DNA from: Nocardioides gansuensis
GTDB lineage: Bacteria; Actinomycetota; Actinomycetes; Propionibacteriales; Nocardioidaceae
Reading direction: 5' to 3'
NCBI RefSeq assembly: GCF_003076135.1
Contig: NZ_QDGZ01000004.1
Coordinates: 1 to 64,000, forward strand
DNA length: 64,000 nt
The position numbers were made by a program, and so were the translations under genes. How positions within the stretch are numbered: position 1 is the first letter of the stretch; every line of letters begins with the position of its first letter. A model generated the notes under the pieces. The model did not search any database. It saw nothing but the letters and a program-made list of their open reading frames with translations, and was not told where the DNA came from. Below are positions 53,179 through 62,884 of this stretch, piece by piece.

Positions 53179-55395
53179 ATGACCGCAGCCGAGCGCGCCG
53201 CCCGGGCGTCCGCCGCCGACGACGTGTGCGCCTCGGCGTACACCGCCTGCGGAGGACCGGACACCGGCGTCGCCCTCGTCGCGGTCGGGGGCTACGGGCG
53301 CTGCGAGCTCGCGCCGCACAGCGACCTCGACGTCGTGCTCGTGCACGACGACGGCGTGGAGCTGGGAGAGGTGGCGAGCGCGGTCTGGTACCCGCTCTGG
53401 GACTCCGGCTCCCGCCTCGACCACTCGGTACGGTCGCTGCCCGAGATGGTCGGCCAGGCGGAGTCCGACCTGAAGGTGGCCCTGGGCCTGCTCGACGTGC
53501 GCCACCTCGCGGGCGACCCCAACCTCACGCTGCGGCTGCGCACGACGATGCTGGCCGCCTGGCGACGGCACGCGAAGGACCGCCTGCCGGAGCTGCGGGA
53601 GATGGTGCGCAAGCGCCACGAGGTGGCGGGCGAGCTGGCGCACGAGTCGGTCCCGGACATCAAGGAGTCGGAGGGAGGCCTCCGCGACGCCACCGTGCTC
53701 AAGGCGCTGGAGGCCACCTGGCTGGTGGACGTCTCCGGCGCCGACCTGGAGCGGGGCCGCCGGGACCTGCTCGACCTGCGCGACGTGCTGCACGACGTCG
53801 TCGGCCGGCCCTCCGACCGGATCACCCCCGAGCACTGGGAGCCGCTCGCCGAGGCGCTCGGCGTCGAGGACGCGGGCGCCGCGCAGCGACACGTGCGCGA
53901 GCTGGGGCGGCGGATGTCCCACTTCTCGCGGCTCACCTGGCGCCGCGTGGACGACGTCCTGGCCAGGCCCGCGTCGGTGCGCACCGCCAGGCGGCCCTGG
54001 CTCGAGCCGCTGGCGCCGGGCGTGGCCCTCTCGCGCGGCGAGGTCGTGCTCGACGCGGCGGCGCGGCCGGCCTCCGACCCGGTGCTGCTGCTGCGCGCGG
54101 CGGCCGAGGCGGCCGAGCACGACGTCGTGCTGGCTCCGCCCACGGCGGCCCGGCTGGTGCGGGAGTGCGCCCCGCTGCCCGATCCCTGGCCCGCGGAGGC
54201 CCGCGACGCGCTCGTGCGGCTGCTGGCCTCGGGGCGCGGCCTGCTGCCCGTCTGGGAGACGCTGGAGGAGACGGGTGCCCTCGCGCGGATCCTCCCCGAG
54301 TGGGAGCGCATCCGGCTCCTGCCGCACGCCTCGGTGATCCACCGCTTCACGGTCGACCGGCACGTGGTGGAGACCTGCATCGAGGCCGGCGCGCTCATCC
54401 GCACCGTGGCGCGCGCCGACGTCCTGCTGGTGGCCGCGCTGCTCCACGACATCGGCAAGGGCGAGCTGACCGAGCACAGCGTGGCGGGGGCGCCGATCGC
54501 GCGCGAGATCGCCCGCCGGATGGGATTCGACGCCGCCGGCGTGGAGCTGGTCGGCGAGCTCGTGCGCTGGCACCTGCTGCTCTCCGAGACCGCGACCTCG
54601 CGTGACCCGGACGACCCCGCCACGGTCGAGACCGTGCGCTCCCGGGTGCCCGGCGTCGAGGCGCTCACCCTCCTCCTCGCACTCACCGAGGCCGACTCCC
54701 GGGCCGCCTCGCCGAAGGCGTGGTCGACCTGGCGGGCCGGCCTGGTCCGCAGGCTCGCCCGCAACGCCATGGCCGCGGCCGGGGGCGAGGAGGCGCCCGA
54801 GGAGGCGCCACCGGTCGTGGAGGTCCCGGGCACCGTACGCCGTGCGGGCGGCGCGTGGGTGTCCGTCGAGCCCGACGAGGCGGGTGCCCGGGTCACGGTC
54901 GCCGCACCCGACCGGATCGGCCTGCTCGCCGACGCGGCCGCGACCCTGGCCCTGCAGCGGGTGCGGGTGCGCTCGGCGCGGGCCTGGGCGCAGGACGAGC
55001 TCGGCGTCTCCGTGTGGGAGGTCGCCGACAGCGACGTGGACCCGGCGGTGCTCCGCGAACGGCTCGTCGCGGTCGCCGAGGGCCGGGTCGACGCGAGGTC
55101 CCGGCTGGCCCGCCCGGGACCCGGCCGGCTGGAGCCCGTCGTGGTGGTCCGCCCGGACGCGTCGCACCGGGCGACCGTGCTGGAGGTGCGCATGGACGAC
55201 CGGCCGGGGGTCGTCGCACTGGTCTGTGCCGCCCTCGCCGAGCTCGACCTGTCGGTCCGGTCGGCGCACGTGTCGACCGTCGGACCGCAGGCGGTGGACG
55301 TGTTCTACGTTCAGGAGGAGGGCGCCGGCCGGCTCTCCGACGAGCGCGCCGCCGCTGCCGCCCACGCCGTCCGGGCCGCCCTGGCGGGCGAGTGA
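53179..55395 (+). CDS. glnD: PII nucleotidylyltransferase/removing enzyme GlnD
   Basis: 738 residues. The nucleotidyltransferase motif GGYGRCELAPHSDLD (37-51, with Asp49 and Asp51), the GlnD helical part, an HD hydrolase domain with His423-Asp424 (LLHDIGKGEL), and two ACT domains (about 590-660 and 670-735) are in order. It adds and removes the nucleotide on Tyr51 of PII in response to glutamine; actinobacterial GlnD adenylylates. Comparatively short N-terminal segment, as in actinobacteria. Directly after the second PII gene. Confidence 0.94.
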   Translation: MTAAERAARASAADDVCASAYTACGGPDTGVALVAVGGYGRCELAPHSDLDVVLVHDDGVELGEVASAVWYPLWDSGSRLDHSVRSLPEMVGQAESDLKVALGLLDVRHLAGDPNLTLRLRTTMLAAWRRHAKDRLPELREMVRKRHEVAGELAHESVPDIKESEGGLRDATVLKALEATWLVDVSGADLERGRRDLLDLRDVLHDVVGRPSDRITPEHWEPLAEALGVEDAGAAQRHVRELGRRMSHFSRLTWRRVDDVLARPASVRTARRPWLEPLAPGVALSRGEVVLDAAARPASDPVLLLRAAAEAAEHDVVLAPPTAARLVRECAPLPDPWPAEARDALVRLLASGRGLLPVWETLEETGALARILPEWERIRLLPHASVIHRFTVDRHVVETCIEAGALIRTVARADVLLVAALLHDIGKGELTEHSVAGAPIAREIARRMGFDAAGVELVGELVRWHLLLSETATSRDPDDPATVETVRSRVPGVEALTLLLALTEADSRAASPKAWSTWRAGLVRRLARNAMAAAGGEEAPEEAPPVVEVPGTVRRAGGAWVSVEPDEAGARVTVAAPDRIGLLADAAATLALQRVRVRSARAWAQDELGVSVWEVADSDVDPAVLRERLVAVAEGRVDARSRLARPGPGRLEPVVVVRPDASHRATVLEVRMDDRPGVVALVCAALAELDLSVRSAHVSTVGPQAVDVFYVQEEGAGRLSDERAAAAAHAVRAALAGE

Positions 55396-55431
55396 AGTCC
55401 CGCCGACCACGGCCAGGCACCGTCCCCCGGT

Positions 55432-55437
55432 TAGGCT
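55432..55437 (+). promoter_or_regulatory. -10 box for ffh
   Basis: TAGGCT at 55432-55437 lies 65 bases before the ffh GTG. The same TAGGCT hexamer occurs at 59961-59966 before the RTX-like gene, so it is a plausible housekeeping -10 box. Confidence 0.4.
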
Positions 55438-55502
55438 TGGGCGACTGCTGCGTCGCGTCGCGGCGTACGCATCCCTGAACCTCCAGAGGACTGACCCACA
55501 CC

Positions 55503-57062
55503 GTGTTCGCCACTCTCTCCGACCGCCTCGCCGACACCTTCAAGAACCTGCGCGGCAAGGGACGCCTCTCCGAGGCCGACATCGACGCCACCGCGCGCGA
55601 GATCCGCATCGCGCTCCTCGAGGCCGACGTCGCCCTGCCCGTGGTCAAGGAGTTCGTCGCGGCCGTGAAGGAGCGGGCCCGCGGCGAGGAGGTCAGCCAG
55701 GCCCTCAACCCGGCCCAGCAGATCGTCAAGATCGTCAACGAGGAGCTCGTCAACATCCTCGGTGGCGAGACCCGGCGGCTGCGCTTCGCCAAGACCGGCC
55801 CGACGGTCATCATGCTCGCCGGCCTCCAGGGCGCCGGCAAGACGACCCTCGCGGCCAAGCTCGCCCTCTGGCTCAAGGAGCAGGGCAGGACGCCGATGCT
55901 GGTGGCGGCCGACCTCCAGCGGCCCAACGCCGTGCAGCAGCTCCAGGTCAACGGCGACCGGGTCGGCGTGCCGGTCTTCGCACCCGAGCCCGGCAACGGC
56001 GTCGGTGACCCGGTCTCCGTCGCGCGGGCGTCCGTCGAGGAGGCCAAGCGCAAGCTCCACGACGTGGTCATCATCGACACCGCCGGTCGCCTCGGCGTCG
56101 ACGCCGAGCTGATGAAGCAGGCCGCCGACATCCGCGACGCCGTGCGGCCCGACGAGGTGCTCTTCGTCGTCGACGCGATGATCGGCCAGGACGCGGTGAC
56201 GACCGCGCAGATGTTCCTCGACGGGGTCGGCTACGACGGCGTCGTGCTCACCAAGCTCGACGGCGACGCCCGCGGTGGTGCGGCGCTGTCCATCGCCTCG
56301 ATCACCGGCAAGCCGGTCATGTTCGCCTCCGCCGGCGAGAAGATGACCGACTTCGACCTCTTCCACCCCGACCGGATGGCCGGCCGGATCCTCGACATGG
56401 GCGACATGCTCACCCTGATCGAGCAGGCCGAGAAGGCCTTCGACGAGGAGGAGTCGCGCAAGGCGGCGGAGAAGCTCGCGACCACCGGCGACTTCACCCT
56501 CGATGACTTCCTCACCCAGATGCAGCAGATCCGCAAGCTCGGCTCGATGTCGAAGATCATGGGGATGCTGCCCGGGATGGGGCAGTTCCGCGAGCAACTG
56601 GACAACTTCGACGAGCGCGAGATCGACCGCATCCAGGCGATCATCCAGTCGATGACGCCCGCCGAGCGGGCCAACCCCAAGCTGATCGACGGCTCGCGGC
56701 GCGCCCGCATCGCCAAGGGCTCCGGCCGCCAGGTCTCCGACGTCAACCAGCTCGTCGACCGGTTCTTCGAGGCCCGCAAGATGATGCAGTCGATGATGCG
56801 TGGCGGCGGCGTGCCCGGCATGCCCGGGATGCCGGGGATGCCGGGGATGGCCGGCGGCAAGCGGGCCAAGGCCAGGCAGGCGCCCAAGAAGGGCAAGGGC
56901 AAGCGCGTCTCCGGAAACCCCGCCAAGGCCGCCCAGCAGGCCGCGGCTGCCAAGGAGAAGACCGCCGCAAGCCCGTTCGGCACGCCTGCTGAGGACATCG
57001 ACTACGAGAAGGCCGCCGCGGCCCTCGACCTGCCCAAGGACTTCTCCAAGTTCCTCAAGTGA
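55503..57062 (+). CDS. ffh: Signal recognition particle protein Ffh
   Basis: 519 residues from GTG. N domain 1-95, G domain with P-loop GLQGAGKTT (107-115), DTAGRL and TKLDGDARGG, and a methionine-rich M domain (330-450: KIMGMLPGMGQF, MMQSMMRGG). A GMPGMPGMPGM run and a basic tail (KGKGKRV) extend the end beyond the usual length. It binds signal peptides with 4.5S RNA, which is not seen in this window. Overlaps the next gene by GTGA. Confidence 0.95.
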   Translation: MFATLSDRLADTFKNLRGKGRLSEADIDATAREIRIALLEADVALPVVKEFVAAVKERARGEEVSQALNPAQQIVKIVNEELVNILGGETRRLRFAKTGPTVIMLAGLQGAGKTTLAAKLALWLKEQGRTPMLVAADLQRPNAVQQLQVNGDRVGVPVFAPEPGNGVGDPVSVARASVEEAKRKLHDVVIIDTAGRLGVDAELMKQAADIRDAVRPDEVLFVVDAMIGQDAVTTAQMFLDGVGYDGVVLTKLDGDARGGAALSIASITGKPVMFASAGEKMTDFDLFHPDRMAGRILDMGDMLTLIEQAEKAFDEEESRKAAEKLATTGDFTLDDFLTQMQQIRKLGSMSKIMGMLPGMGQFREQLDNFDEREIDRIQAIIQSMTPAERANPKLIDGSRRARIAKGSGRQVSDVNQLVDRFFEARKMMQSMMRGGGVPGMPGMPGMPGMAGGKRAKARQAPKKGKGKRVSGNPAKAAQQAAAAKEKTAASPFGTPAEDIDYEKAAAALDLPKDFSKFLK

Positions 57063-57430
57063 CCTCGGTCCTCGTCGTCGACGGCGCCAACGTCGTCGGC
57101 TCCCGGCCCGACGGATGGTGGAAGGACCGCGCCGGTGCCGCGCAGCGGCTCCACGAGCGGCTCCTGGTCGCCGACCTGCCCCACGACGACGTCGTGCTGG
57201 TGCTCGAGGGCAGGGCCAAGGGCGGGGTCCGCAAGGGCCGCGACGGCCACGTCACCACCGTCCATGCGCCGAAGGACGGCGACTCGGAGATCGAGCGTCA
57301 GGTGCGGGCCGCCACGGGGAGGGGCGCCCGGGTCACCGTGGTGACGGCCGACCGGCTCCTCCAGGCCCGGGTGCAGGGGATCGGCGCGCTGGCGCTCGGG
57401 CCCTCGTGGCTGCTCGACCAGCTGGCCTGA
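57059..57430 (+). CDS. YacP/NYN-domain RNase-like protein
   Basis: 123 residues from a GTG overlapping the ffh stop. VLVVDGANVVGSRPDGWW is the NYN/PIN-like active-site start with the first Asp; VLVLEGRAKGG and VVTADRLLQARV give further conserved acids, as in Rae1/YacP endoribonucleases. Rae1 cuts mRNA in the ribosome A site; coupling to ffh here puts it near translation. Function inferred from the family. Confidence 0.78.
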   Translation: MTSVLVVDGANVVGSRPDGWWKDRAGAAQRLHERLLVADLPHDDVVLVLEGRAKGGVRKGRDGHVTTVHAPKDGDSEIERQVRAATGRGARVTVVTADRLLQARVQGIGALALGPSWLLDQLA

Positions 57431-57451
57431 CGCCTCGCTAGGGTCGGCACC

Positions 57452-58525
57452 ATGAGCGCGCTGAGATTCCGCGGACCGGTGCTCCCCGACGGCGAGCCCG
57501 CCGACCTCTACGTCGTCGACGGCCGCATCACCTACGACGCCCAGCCGGGAGCGGACACGGCCGCCGAGGGCTGGATCGTGCCCGGCCTCGTCGATGCGCA
57601 CTGCCACCTCGGCCTGGACGAGGGAGGGCCCGTCGACGAGGCCACCACAGAGCAGCAGGCGGTGCAGGACCGCGACGCCGGAGCCCTGCTGATCCGCGAC
57701 TGCGGGTCCGCCGCGGACACGCGTTGGGTCCAGGAGCGCGAGGACCTGCCCCGGCTGATCCGGTGCGGTCGCCACATCGCGCGCACGAAGCGCTACATCC
57801 GCGGCTACGCCCACGAGGTCGAGCCCGGCGAGCTGGCGGCGTACGTCGCGCAGGAGGCCCAGCGCGGCGACGGCTGGGTCAAGCTGGTGGGCGACTGGAT
57901 CTCCCGCGAGGAGGGAGACCTGGCCCCGAGCTTCCCGGCCGAGGACCTCGCCCGGGCGATCGCGGTGGCGCACGAGCACGGCGCCAAGGTGACGGCCCAC
58001 TGCTTCGGCCACGACGTGCTGCCGGGGCTCATCGACGCCGGAATCGACTGCATCGAGCACGGCACCGGCCTCACCGAGGACCTGATCCACGCGATGCTCG
58101 CGCACGGCACCGCGCTGGTGCCCACGATCATGCAGCTGGACAAGTTCCCCGAGCATGCGGCGGCGGGGCAGGAGCGCTTTCCCGACTACGCCGTGACGAT
58201 GACCGAGCTACACGAGCGGATGCCGGCGACGATCATGGCGGCGTTCGAGGCGGGCGTGCCGATCTACGCCGGCTCCGACGGCGGGGGCATCAGCCGCCAC
58301 GGCAACCTGCCGGGCGAGGTGGCGGCGCTGGCCCGGATCGGGATCCCTGCCTTCGAGGCACTGGGAGCGGCCAGCTGGCGGGGCCGCGAGTGGCTCGGCC
58401 TCTTGGGGCGTTTGGAGGAGGGCGCGGAGGCAGACTTCGTGGTCTACCCCCGCGACCCCCTCACAGACCTGACGGTGCTCCGCGAGCCCACTTGCGTGGT
58501 GCTGCGCGGGCGCGTCGTGGCCTGA
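57452..58525 (+). CDS. Metal-dependent amidohydrolase
   Basis: 357 residues. VDAHCHLGL (with the metal ligands His-x-His near residue 50), KVTAHCFG, CIEHGTGL and YAGSDGGG place it in the amidohydrolase superfamily (imidazolonepropionase or prolidase type). No signal peptide. TAGGGT at 57439-57444 ends seven bases before the ATG, so the message is probably leaderless. Substrate unknown. Confidence 0.85.
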   Translation: MSALRFRGPVLPDGEPADLYVVDGRITYDAQPGADTAAEGWIVPGLVDAHCHLGLDEGGPVDEATTEQQAVQDRDAGALLIRDCGSAADTRWVQEREDLPRLIRCGRHIARTKRYIRGYAHEVEPGELAAYVAQEAQRGDGWVKLVGDWISREEGDLAPSFPAEDLARAIAVAHEHGAKVTAHCFGHDVLPGLIDAGIDCIEHGTGLTEDLIHAMLAHGTALVPTIMQLDKFPEHAAAGQERFPDYAVTMTELHERMPATIMAAFEAGVPIYAGSDGGGISRHGNLPGEVAALARIGIPAFEALGAASWRGREWLGLLGRLEEGAEADFVVYPRDPLTDLTVLREPTCVVLRGRVVA

Positions 58526-58532
58526 CGGAAAG

Positions 58533-59090
58533 TCAGGCGGTGGGAGCCGGGGTGGTCGTGGTCTCCTCGGCGTCCAGCTCCTCGTGCGCGGTCTGCAGGT
58601 GCACACGGGCGGCCTTCACGTCGGCCTTCGTGCTGTCCGCGGTCAGGGCCAGCGCGGCGTCGATCGCCGCGTCGACGGCGGCAGCGGCCTCGGGGTCGGC
58701 AGCGGCCTCGTCGGCCAGCGCCTCGGCCTGCTTCACGATGTTGGCGGCCAGGACGTAGTTCTCCACGCGGAAGGAGCGCAGGTCCTTGCGGACCGCCTTC
58801 GCGTCGTACGTCGAGTCCGCGGCCTCCGCAGCCGTCTTCAGCTCCGCCAGGTCGGCCCGGTCCTCGGTGATGTTCGCGACCAGGACCTGCTCGTTCTCGT
58901 CGGCGAGGCGGGTGACCTTGGTGCTGGTCGCCAGGCGCGCGAGGCGCTTGTCCTTGCCGGCCACGTCCTTGACGAGCTGCTTGGTCTGGGCCTTGGGCGC
59001 AGCCTCGGCGGCGTGGCCAGCGGCAGTGGGCGCCAGAAGGGCGACGCCGGCAGCAGCGGCGGCCAGTGCTCGGGAAGTGCTGTGCTTCAT
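58533..59090 (-). CDS. Secreted helical protein of unknown function
   Basis: 185 residues from ATG with GGAGA seven bases upstream. The signal peptide ends about AAGHAAEAAP. The mature part is rich in Ala, Glu, Lys and Asp and is predicted to be fully helical (LADEAAADPEAAAAVDAAI), with a Thr/Pro tail TTTTPAPTA. No cysteines and no lipobox, so it is released or held by other means. Convergent with the amidohydrolase with seven bases between the stops. Confidence 0.68.
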   Translation of the reverse strand: MKHSTSRALAAAAAGVALLAPTAAGHAAEAAPKAQTKQLVKDVAGKDKRLARLATSTKVTRLADENEQVLVANITEDRADLAELKTAAEAADSTYDAKAVRKDLRSFRVENYVLAANIVKQAEALADEAAADPEAAAAVDAAIDAALALTADSTKADVKAARVHLQTAHEELDAEETTTTPAPTA

Positions 59091-59267
59091 CGAATCTCCT
59101 CGTGCGGGCGAAATCGGGGGGAGTTGCCCGCGCGGCCGACCCTCTCCCTTAGGAGCCGGCCGCCAGCCATCTTGTCGGGCCGGGCAAAGAAATGCGAGTC
59201 GCGTTCTGGGTCGGGCAGGGCCTATACCCGGTGGCGGACGGCTTCGCCACGCGGTGAGGATGGCGCC

Positions 59268-59942
59268 ATGAGCCTCACGCCCACCGACCTCTTCCCGCCG
59301 CTCGGCCTGCGCATCACCGCCGGCCCCGTCGAGCTGCGCGGGATCACCGACGAGGTGCTGCTCGGGCTCTGCGAGCTGGCGGAGAGCGGCATCCACGAGC
59401 CCGAGCGGATGCCGTTCTACTTCCCCTGGACAGACGCGCCTGCCGGCGAGCTGGCCCGCAACACCGCGGCGTACCACTGGCGCGTCCGCGCGGACTTCAC
59501 GCCCGACCAGTGGGGCCTGCACCTCGCCGTCTTCCACCAGGGCACGCTCGTCGGCACGCAGGGCTTCGAGACCCACGACTACCTCGTCACCCGCACCGGC
59601 GAGACCGGGTCCTGGCTGGGTCGCGAGCACCAGGGCAACGGCATCGGTACGGCGATGCGCCAGGCGATCTGCGCCTTCGTCTTCGACCACCTCGACGCGA
59701 CCGAGGTGACGTCCGGCGCGTTCCTCGACAACCCGGCATCCCTGGCGGTCAGCAGGAAGGTCGGCTACCGCGACAACGGCGTGCGACGGCTCAAGCGCCG
59801 CGACGAGGTGGCCCTCAACCAGGTGCTGGTCCTGAGCCCCGAGGACTTCGTGCGGGGGCCGCATCCGCTGGAGGTCTCGGGTGTCGAGGCGCTGCGCGCG
59901 TTCGTCGGACTGGACCCGGACCCGGGGGCAGAGTCCTCCTGA
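59268..59942 (+). CDS. GNAT acetyltransferase, RimJ/RimL-like
   Basis: 224 residues. The acetyl-CoA loop lies in WLGREHQGNGIGTAMRQAIC, with HQGNGIG as the Q/RxxGxG motif, and SGAFLDNPASLAVSRKVGY is typical of RimJ/RimL-type enzymes that acetylate N-termini of proteins. Target unknown. GAGGAT ends six bases before the ATG, the same pattern as other genes in the window. Confidence 0.88.
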   Translation: MSLTPTDLFPPLGLRITAGPVELRGITDEVLLGLCELAESGIHEPERMPFYFPWTDAPAGELARNTAAYHWRVRADFTPDQWGLHLAVFHQGTLVGTQGFETHDYLVTRTGETGSWLGREHQGNGIGTAMRQAICAFVFDHLDATEVTSGAFLDNPASLAVSRKVGYRDNGVRRLKRRDEVALNQVLVLSPEDFVRGPHPLEVSGVEALRAFVGLDPDPGAESS

Positions 59943-60000
59943 TCATGGCCGTTCCGGGGTTAGGCTCCGGGTCAGCTCGCTCGAGGATCGGAGGTTCGCC

Positions 60001-61281
60001 GTGACCGCACGTGTTCCGTCATTCGCTTCCGCTCTGGTCGTGATCGCGACCCTGGGCCTGGTCCCGGGGCCGGCCGGCGCGGTCGAACGGGACGGCCGTC
60101 CGGTGGCCGTCCTGTGCAAGGGCGAGCCGGCCACGATCGTCGGCACCACCGGCAACGACCGCCTGCGCGGTACGGCCGGCAAGGACGTGATCGTCGGGCT
60201 CTCCGGCAACGACCGCATCAGGGCGCTCGACGGTGCCGACCTGCTGTGTGGCGGGGAGGGGAAGGACCGGCTCTTCGGCGGTGACGGCGACGACCGGCTC
60301 CACGGCGAGCGGGACGCGGTCGTCGGGGACCGGGGAGGCAGGGTCCTGGTCGGCGACCGCCTCGATGGCGGCCTGGGCAACGATCACCTCGATCCCGGCC
60401 ACGACTCCAGGCTGGGCGGCTCGGGCGGCTACCAGGAGGTCCGGTTCACCTCGGAGTCCGTCGGCGTGCGGGTGGACCTGGCCGCCGAGCCCGTCACCGC
60501 CAGGGGCCAGGGCGAGGACGTGCTGGTGGTCCTTCCCGGGACCAGGGTCGTGGGATCCAACGTGGACGACGAGTTCCTCGGCACCGAGGGGCGCGACGAC
60601 GTCACCGGGATGGCCGGCAACGACACCGCCCGCCTCGGCGGGGGAGCCGACTCCTGGTCCGACGGCTCCCTGCGCGGGGAGAGCACGGTCGACGACGACG
60701 TCGTCGACCTGGGAGCAGGGCGGGACGACGCCGAGTCGTTCGCTGGCGAGGACGAGATCATCGGCGGCTTCGGCGGCGACACGATCTGGTCCGGCTCCCT
60801 GCGACCGGCCGCGATCGACGCCGGCGGGGGCAAGGACCGTCTCGTGGCGACGCTGACCCAGGCCCAGGGCGGCTCGGTCGACGGCGGGGCGGGCCGCGAC
60901 GCGGTCCACTTCCAGCGACCCGACGAGCAGGACTCGACGCCGCTGCGGGAGGAGGTCGAGGTGCCCCTCGTCGTGATCGCCGTGCCGGCCGGGACGGTGG
61001 AGACCCGGTGGGAGTCGGGGGACGTGACCCAGGACGTGCGCGCCGTCGAGGAGTTCGGTGTCTCCGACCACGTGCTCCTGGACTTCCACGGCTCCGACGC
61101 CGCCGAGACCCTCACCGGCCCCTCCTACAACCCGCTGCGCGCGTGGCTGGGCGGCGGCGACGACGTGGTGCAGGGCGGGCGCAGGCCCGACCAGGTCGAC
61201 GGGGGAGACGGCCAGGACGAGGCCCGGGCCGGCCCCGGGCGGGACACCTGCGTCGCGGTCGAGATCGAGCACAGCTGCTGA
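60001..61281 (+). CDS. Secreted RTX-like calcium-binding repeat protein
   Basis: 426 residues from GTG with GGAGG six bases upstream. A signal peptide ends near residue 28 (GPAGAVE). The body has nonapeptide repeats of the GGxGxDxLx kind (TTGNDRLRG, GLSGNDRI, GGEGKDRLFGGDGDDRLHG, GGLGNDHLD, GGGDDVVQGG), which bind calcium and form a beta roll. Several repeats in the middle are degenerate. RTX proteins in Gram-negatives leave by type I export, but here a normal signal peptide is present. Function unknown. TAGGCT at 59961-59966 is the likely -10. Confidence 0.85.
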   Translation: MTARVPSFASALVVIATLGLVPGPAGAVERDGRPVAVLCKGEPATIVGTTGNDRLRGTAGKDVIVGLSGNDRIRALDGADLLCGGEGKDRLFGGDGDDRLHGERDAVVGDRGGRVLVGDRLDGGLGNDHLDPGHDSRLGGSGGYQEVRFTSESVGVRVDLAAEPVTARGQGEDVLVVLPGTRVVGSNVDDEFLGTEGRDDVTGMAGNDTARLGGGADSWSDGSLRGESTVDDDVVDLGAGRDDAESFAGEDEIIGGFGGDTIWSGSLRPAAIDAGGGKDRLVATLTQAQGGSVDGGAGRDAVHFQRPDEQDSTPLREEVEVPLVVIAVPAGTVETRWESGDVTQDVRAVEEFGVSDHVLLDFHGSDAAETLTGPSYNPLRAWLGGGDDVVQGGRRPDQVDGGDGQDEARAGPGRDTCVAVEIEHSC

Positions 61282-61294
61282 TGGCGGCGCCGGA

Positions 61295-61324
61295 TTGGGC
61301 GACGTTCGCACCCTCTGGCAGAAT
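61295..61324 (+). promoter_or_regulatory. Promoter of the rpsP operon
   Basis: TTGGGC (61295-61300) and CAGAAT (61319-61324) are separated by 18 bases, followed by a 129-base leader to rpsP with AAGGAG 11 bases before its start. A long leader before ribosomal protein genes is common. Confidence 0.45.
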
Positions 61325-61453
61325 CACCCGCTGAGTCCTGCCCGGACGGACCCTCTCATCCGGCCGTGGCAGTGCCCCTCGAGTGATCGCGCCGGTCCCC
61401 ACCTGGGTCGTGAGCACTCACCAACGACAAATCTCTAAGGAGACACCACAGAC

Positions 61454-62005
61454 GTGGCCGTCAAGATCCGTTTGAAGCGCCTGGGCAAGATCCGGGTGCC
61501 GCAGTACCGCATCGTCGTCGTCGACTCGCGCAAGAAGCGCGACGGTCGCGTCATCGAGGAGATCGGCAAGTACCACCCCAAGGAGGACCCGTCGTACATC
61601 GACGTCGTCTCCGACCGGGCGCAGTACTGGCTGGGTGTCGGCGCGCAGCCGAGCGAGGCCGTCGAGGCCATCCTCAAGGTCACCGGAGACTGGCAGAAGT
61701 TCAAGGGCCTCCCGGGCGCCGAGGGCACGCTGAAGGTCAAGGAGCCCAAGCGCGACAAGCTCGAGATCTTCAACGAGGCCCTCAAGGACGTCGCGAAGGA
61801 GCCCAAGGGCGCCGCGACGACCGCGAAGTCGAAGAAGACCGAGGCTGCGCCTGCCGCCGAGGAGCCCGCCGCCGAGGTCGTCGAGGCCGATGCTGCCGCG
61901 ACCGAGGCCGAGGTCGCTGCCGAGGCTCCGGCCGAGGTGCCCGCCGCGGAGACCCCCGAGGGGGCCGCTGAGGCTGCCGAGGCCGCCGAGACCACCGAGG
62001 CGTGA
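61454..62005 (+). CDS. rpsP: 30S ribosomal protein S16 with long C-terminal tail
   Basis: 183 residues from GTG. The first 85 are normal S16 ([40 protein letters not shown]). The rest is an acidic Ala/Glu/Pro tail of about 70 residues ([20 protein letters not shown]), seen in many actinobacteria but not in enterobacteria. The tail probably projects from the ribosome. Overlaps khpA by four bases. Confidence 0.95.
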   Translation: MAVKIRLKRLGKIRVPQYRIVVVDSRKKRDGRVIEEIGKYHPKEDPSYIDVVSDRAQYWLGVGAQPSEAVEAILKVTGDWQKFKGLPGAEGTLKVKEPKRDKLEIFNEALKDVAKEPKGAATTAKSKKTEAAPAAEEPAAEVVEADAAATEAEVAAEAPAEVPAAETPEGAAEAAEAAETTEA

Positions 62006-62253
62006 GCGACGTGCTGGCCGAGGCACTCGAGCACCTGGTGCGCGGGATCGTCGACCACCCGGACGACGTCGTGGTCCGCGACAAGCAGCTGCGCCGCGGG
62101 TCGCTCCTCGAGGTCCGGGTGCACCCCGACGACCTCGGCAAGGTGATCGGGCGCAGCGGCCGCACCGCCACGGCGTTCCGCACCGTCATCTCGGCCCTCG
62201 CAGGCCGTGGTGGCGCGCGGATCGACTTCGTCGACGTCGACCGGCGCCGCTGA
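62002..62253 (+). CDS. khpA: KH-domain RNA-binding protein KhpA
   Basis: 83 residues from a GTG overlapping rpsP. It has one KH domain with the RNA-binding loop [14 protein letters not shown] and flanking strands ([13 protein letters not shown]). KhpA pairs with KhpB to bind small RNAs and mRNAs and is always between rpsP and rimM. A strong hairpin follows. Confidence 0.93.
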   Translation: MSDVLAEALEHLVRGIVDHPDDVVVRDKQLRRGSLLEVRVHPDDLGKVIGRSGRTATAFRTVISALAGRGGARIDFVDVDRRR

Positions 62254-62269
62254 TCTTCGCGCACGTCCG

Positions 62270-62303
62270 GACGGGCGTCACCCCTCGTGGGGTGGCGCCC
62301 GTC
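62270..62303 (+). terminator. Terminator between khpA and rimM
   Basis: The arm 62270-62284 (GACGGGCGTCACCCC) pairs with 62289-62303 around TCGT with one G-T pair, a stem of 15. It splits rpsP-khpA from rimM-trmD, and a -10-like TACGCT (62321-62326) just after it starts the next unit. Confidence 0.7.
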
Positions 62304-62332
62304 TGCGCGTCCCGGACCCCTACGCTGGCCCC

Positions 62333-62884
62333 GTGAGCGAGAGCATCGAGGTCGTCGTCGGCCGCATCGGAAAGCCGCACGGCCTTCGCGGCGAGGTGAC
62401 CGTCGACGTCCGCACCGACGAGCCGGACCTCAGGTTCGCGGCGGGTGCGCGGCTCGCGGCCCGCCCGCCCCGCGGTGGCGAGCGCACGCTGACGGTCGGC
62501 CGCACCCGCTGGCACCAGGGCGTGCTGCTGGTGACGTTCGAGGAGCTCGCCGACCGCAACGCCGCCGAGGCGGCCCGGGGGATCGTCCTCCACGCCACCC
62601 TCGACGCCACCGCGACGCCGGAGGACCCCGAGGAGTTCTACGACCACCAGCTCGTCGGCCTCGCGGCGTACGACGTCTCCGGCACCGCCCTGGGCGAGGT
62701 GACCGCCGTCGTCCACGGCGCCGCGCAGGACCTCCTCGGCGTGCGCACCCCCGACGGCCGCGACACGCTCGTGCCGTTCGTGTCCGCCCTGGTGCCCGAG
62801 GTGGACCTGGCGGCAGGGCGCGTGGTCATCGCCGACCGGCCGGGCCTGGTCTCGCCGCACCCCGACGAGGAGGACCGGGCGTGA
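62333..62884 (+). CDS. rimM: Ribosome maturation factor RimM
   Basis: 183 residues from [26 protein letters not shown] is the RimM start, and [14 protein letters not shown] and [21 protein letters not shown] belong to the PRC-barrel half. It helps assemble the 30S head and binds S19. TACGCT ends six bases before the start codon and there is no ribosome binding site, so it is probably leaderless. Overlaps trmD by GTGA. Confidence 0.94.
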   Translation: MSESIEVVVGRIGKPHGLRGEVTVDVRTDEPDLRFAAGARLAARPPRGGERTLTVGRTRWHQGVLLVTFEELADRNAAEAARGIVLHATLDATATPEDPEEFYDHQLVGLAAYDVSGTALGEVTAVVHGAAQDLLGVRTPDGRDTLVPFVSALVPEVDLAAGRVVIADRPGLVSPHPDEEDRA

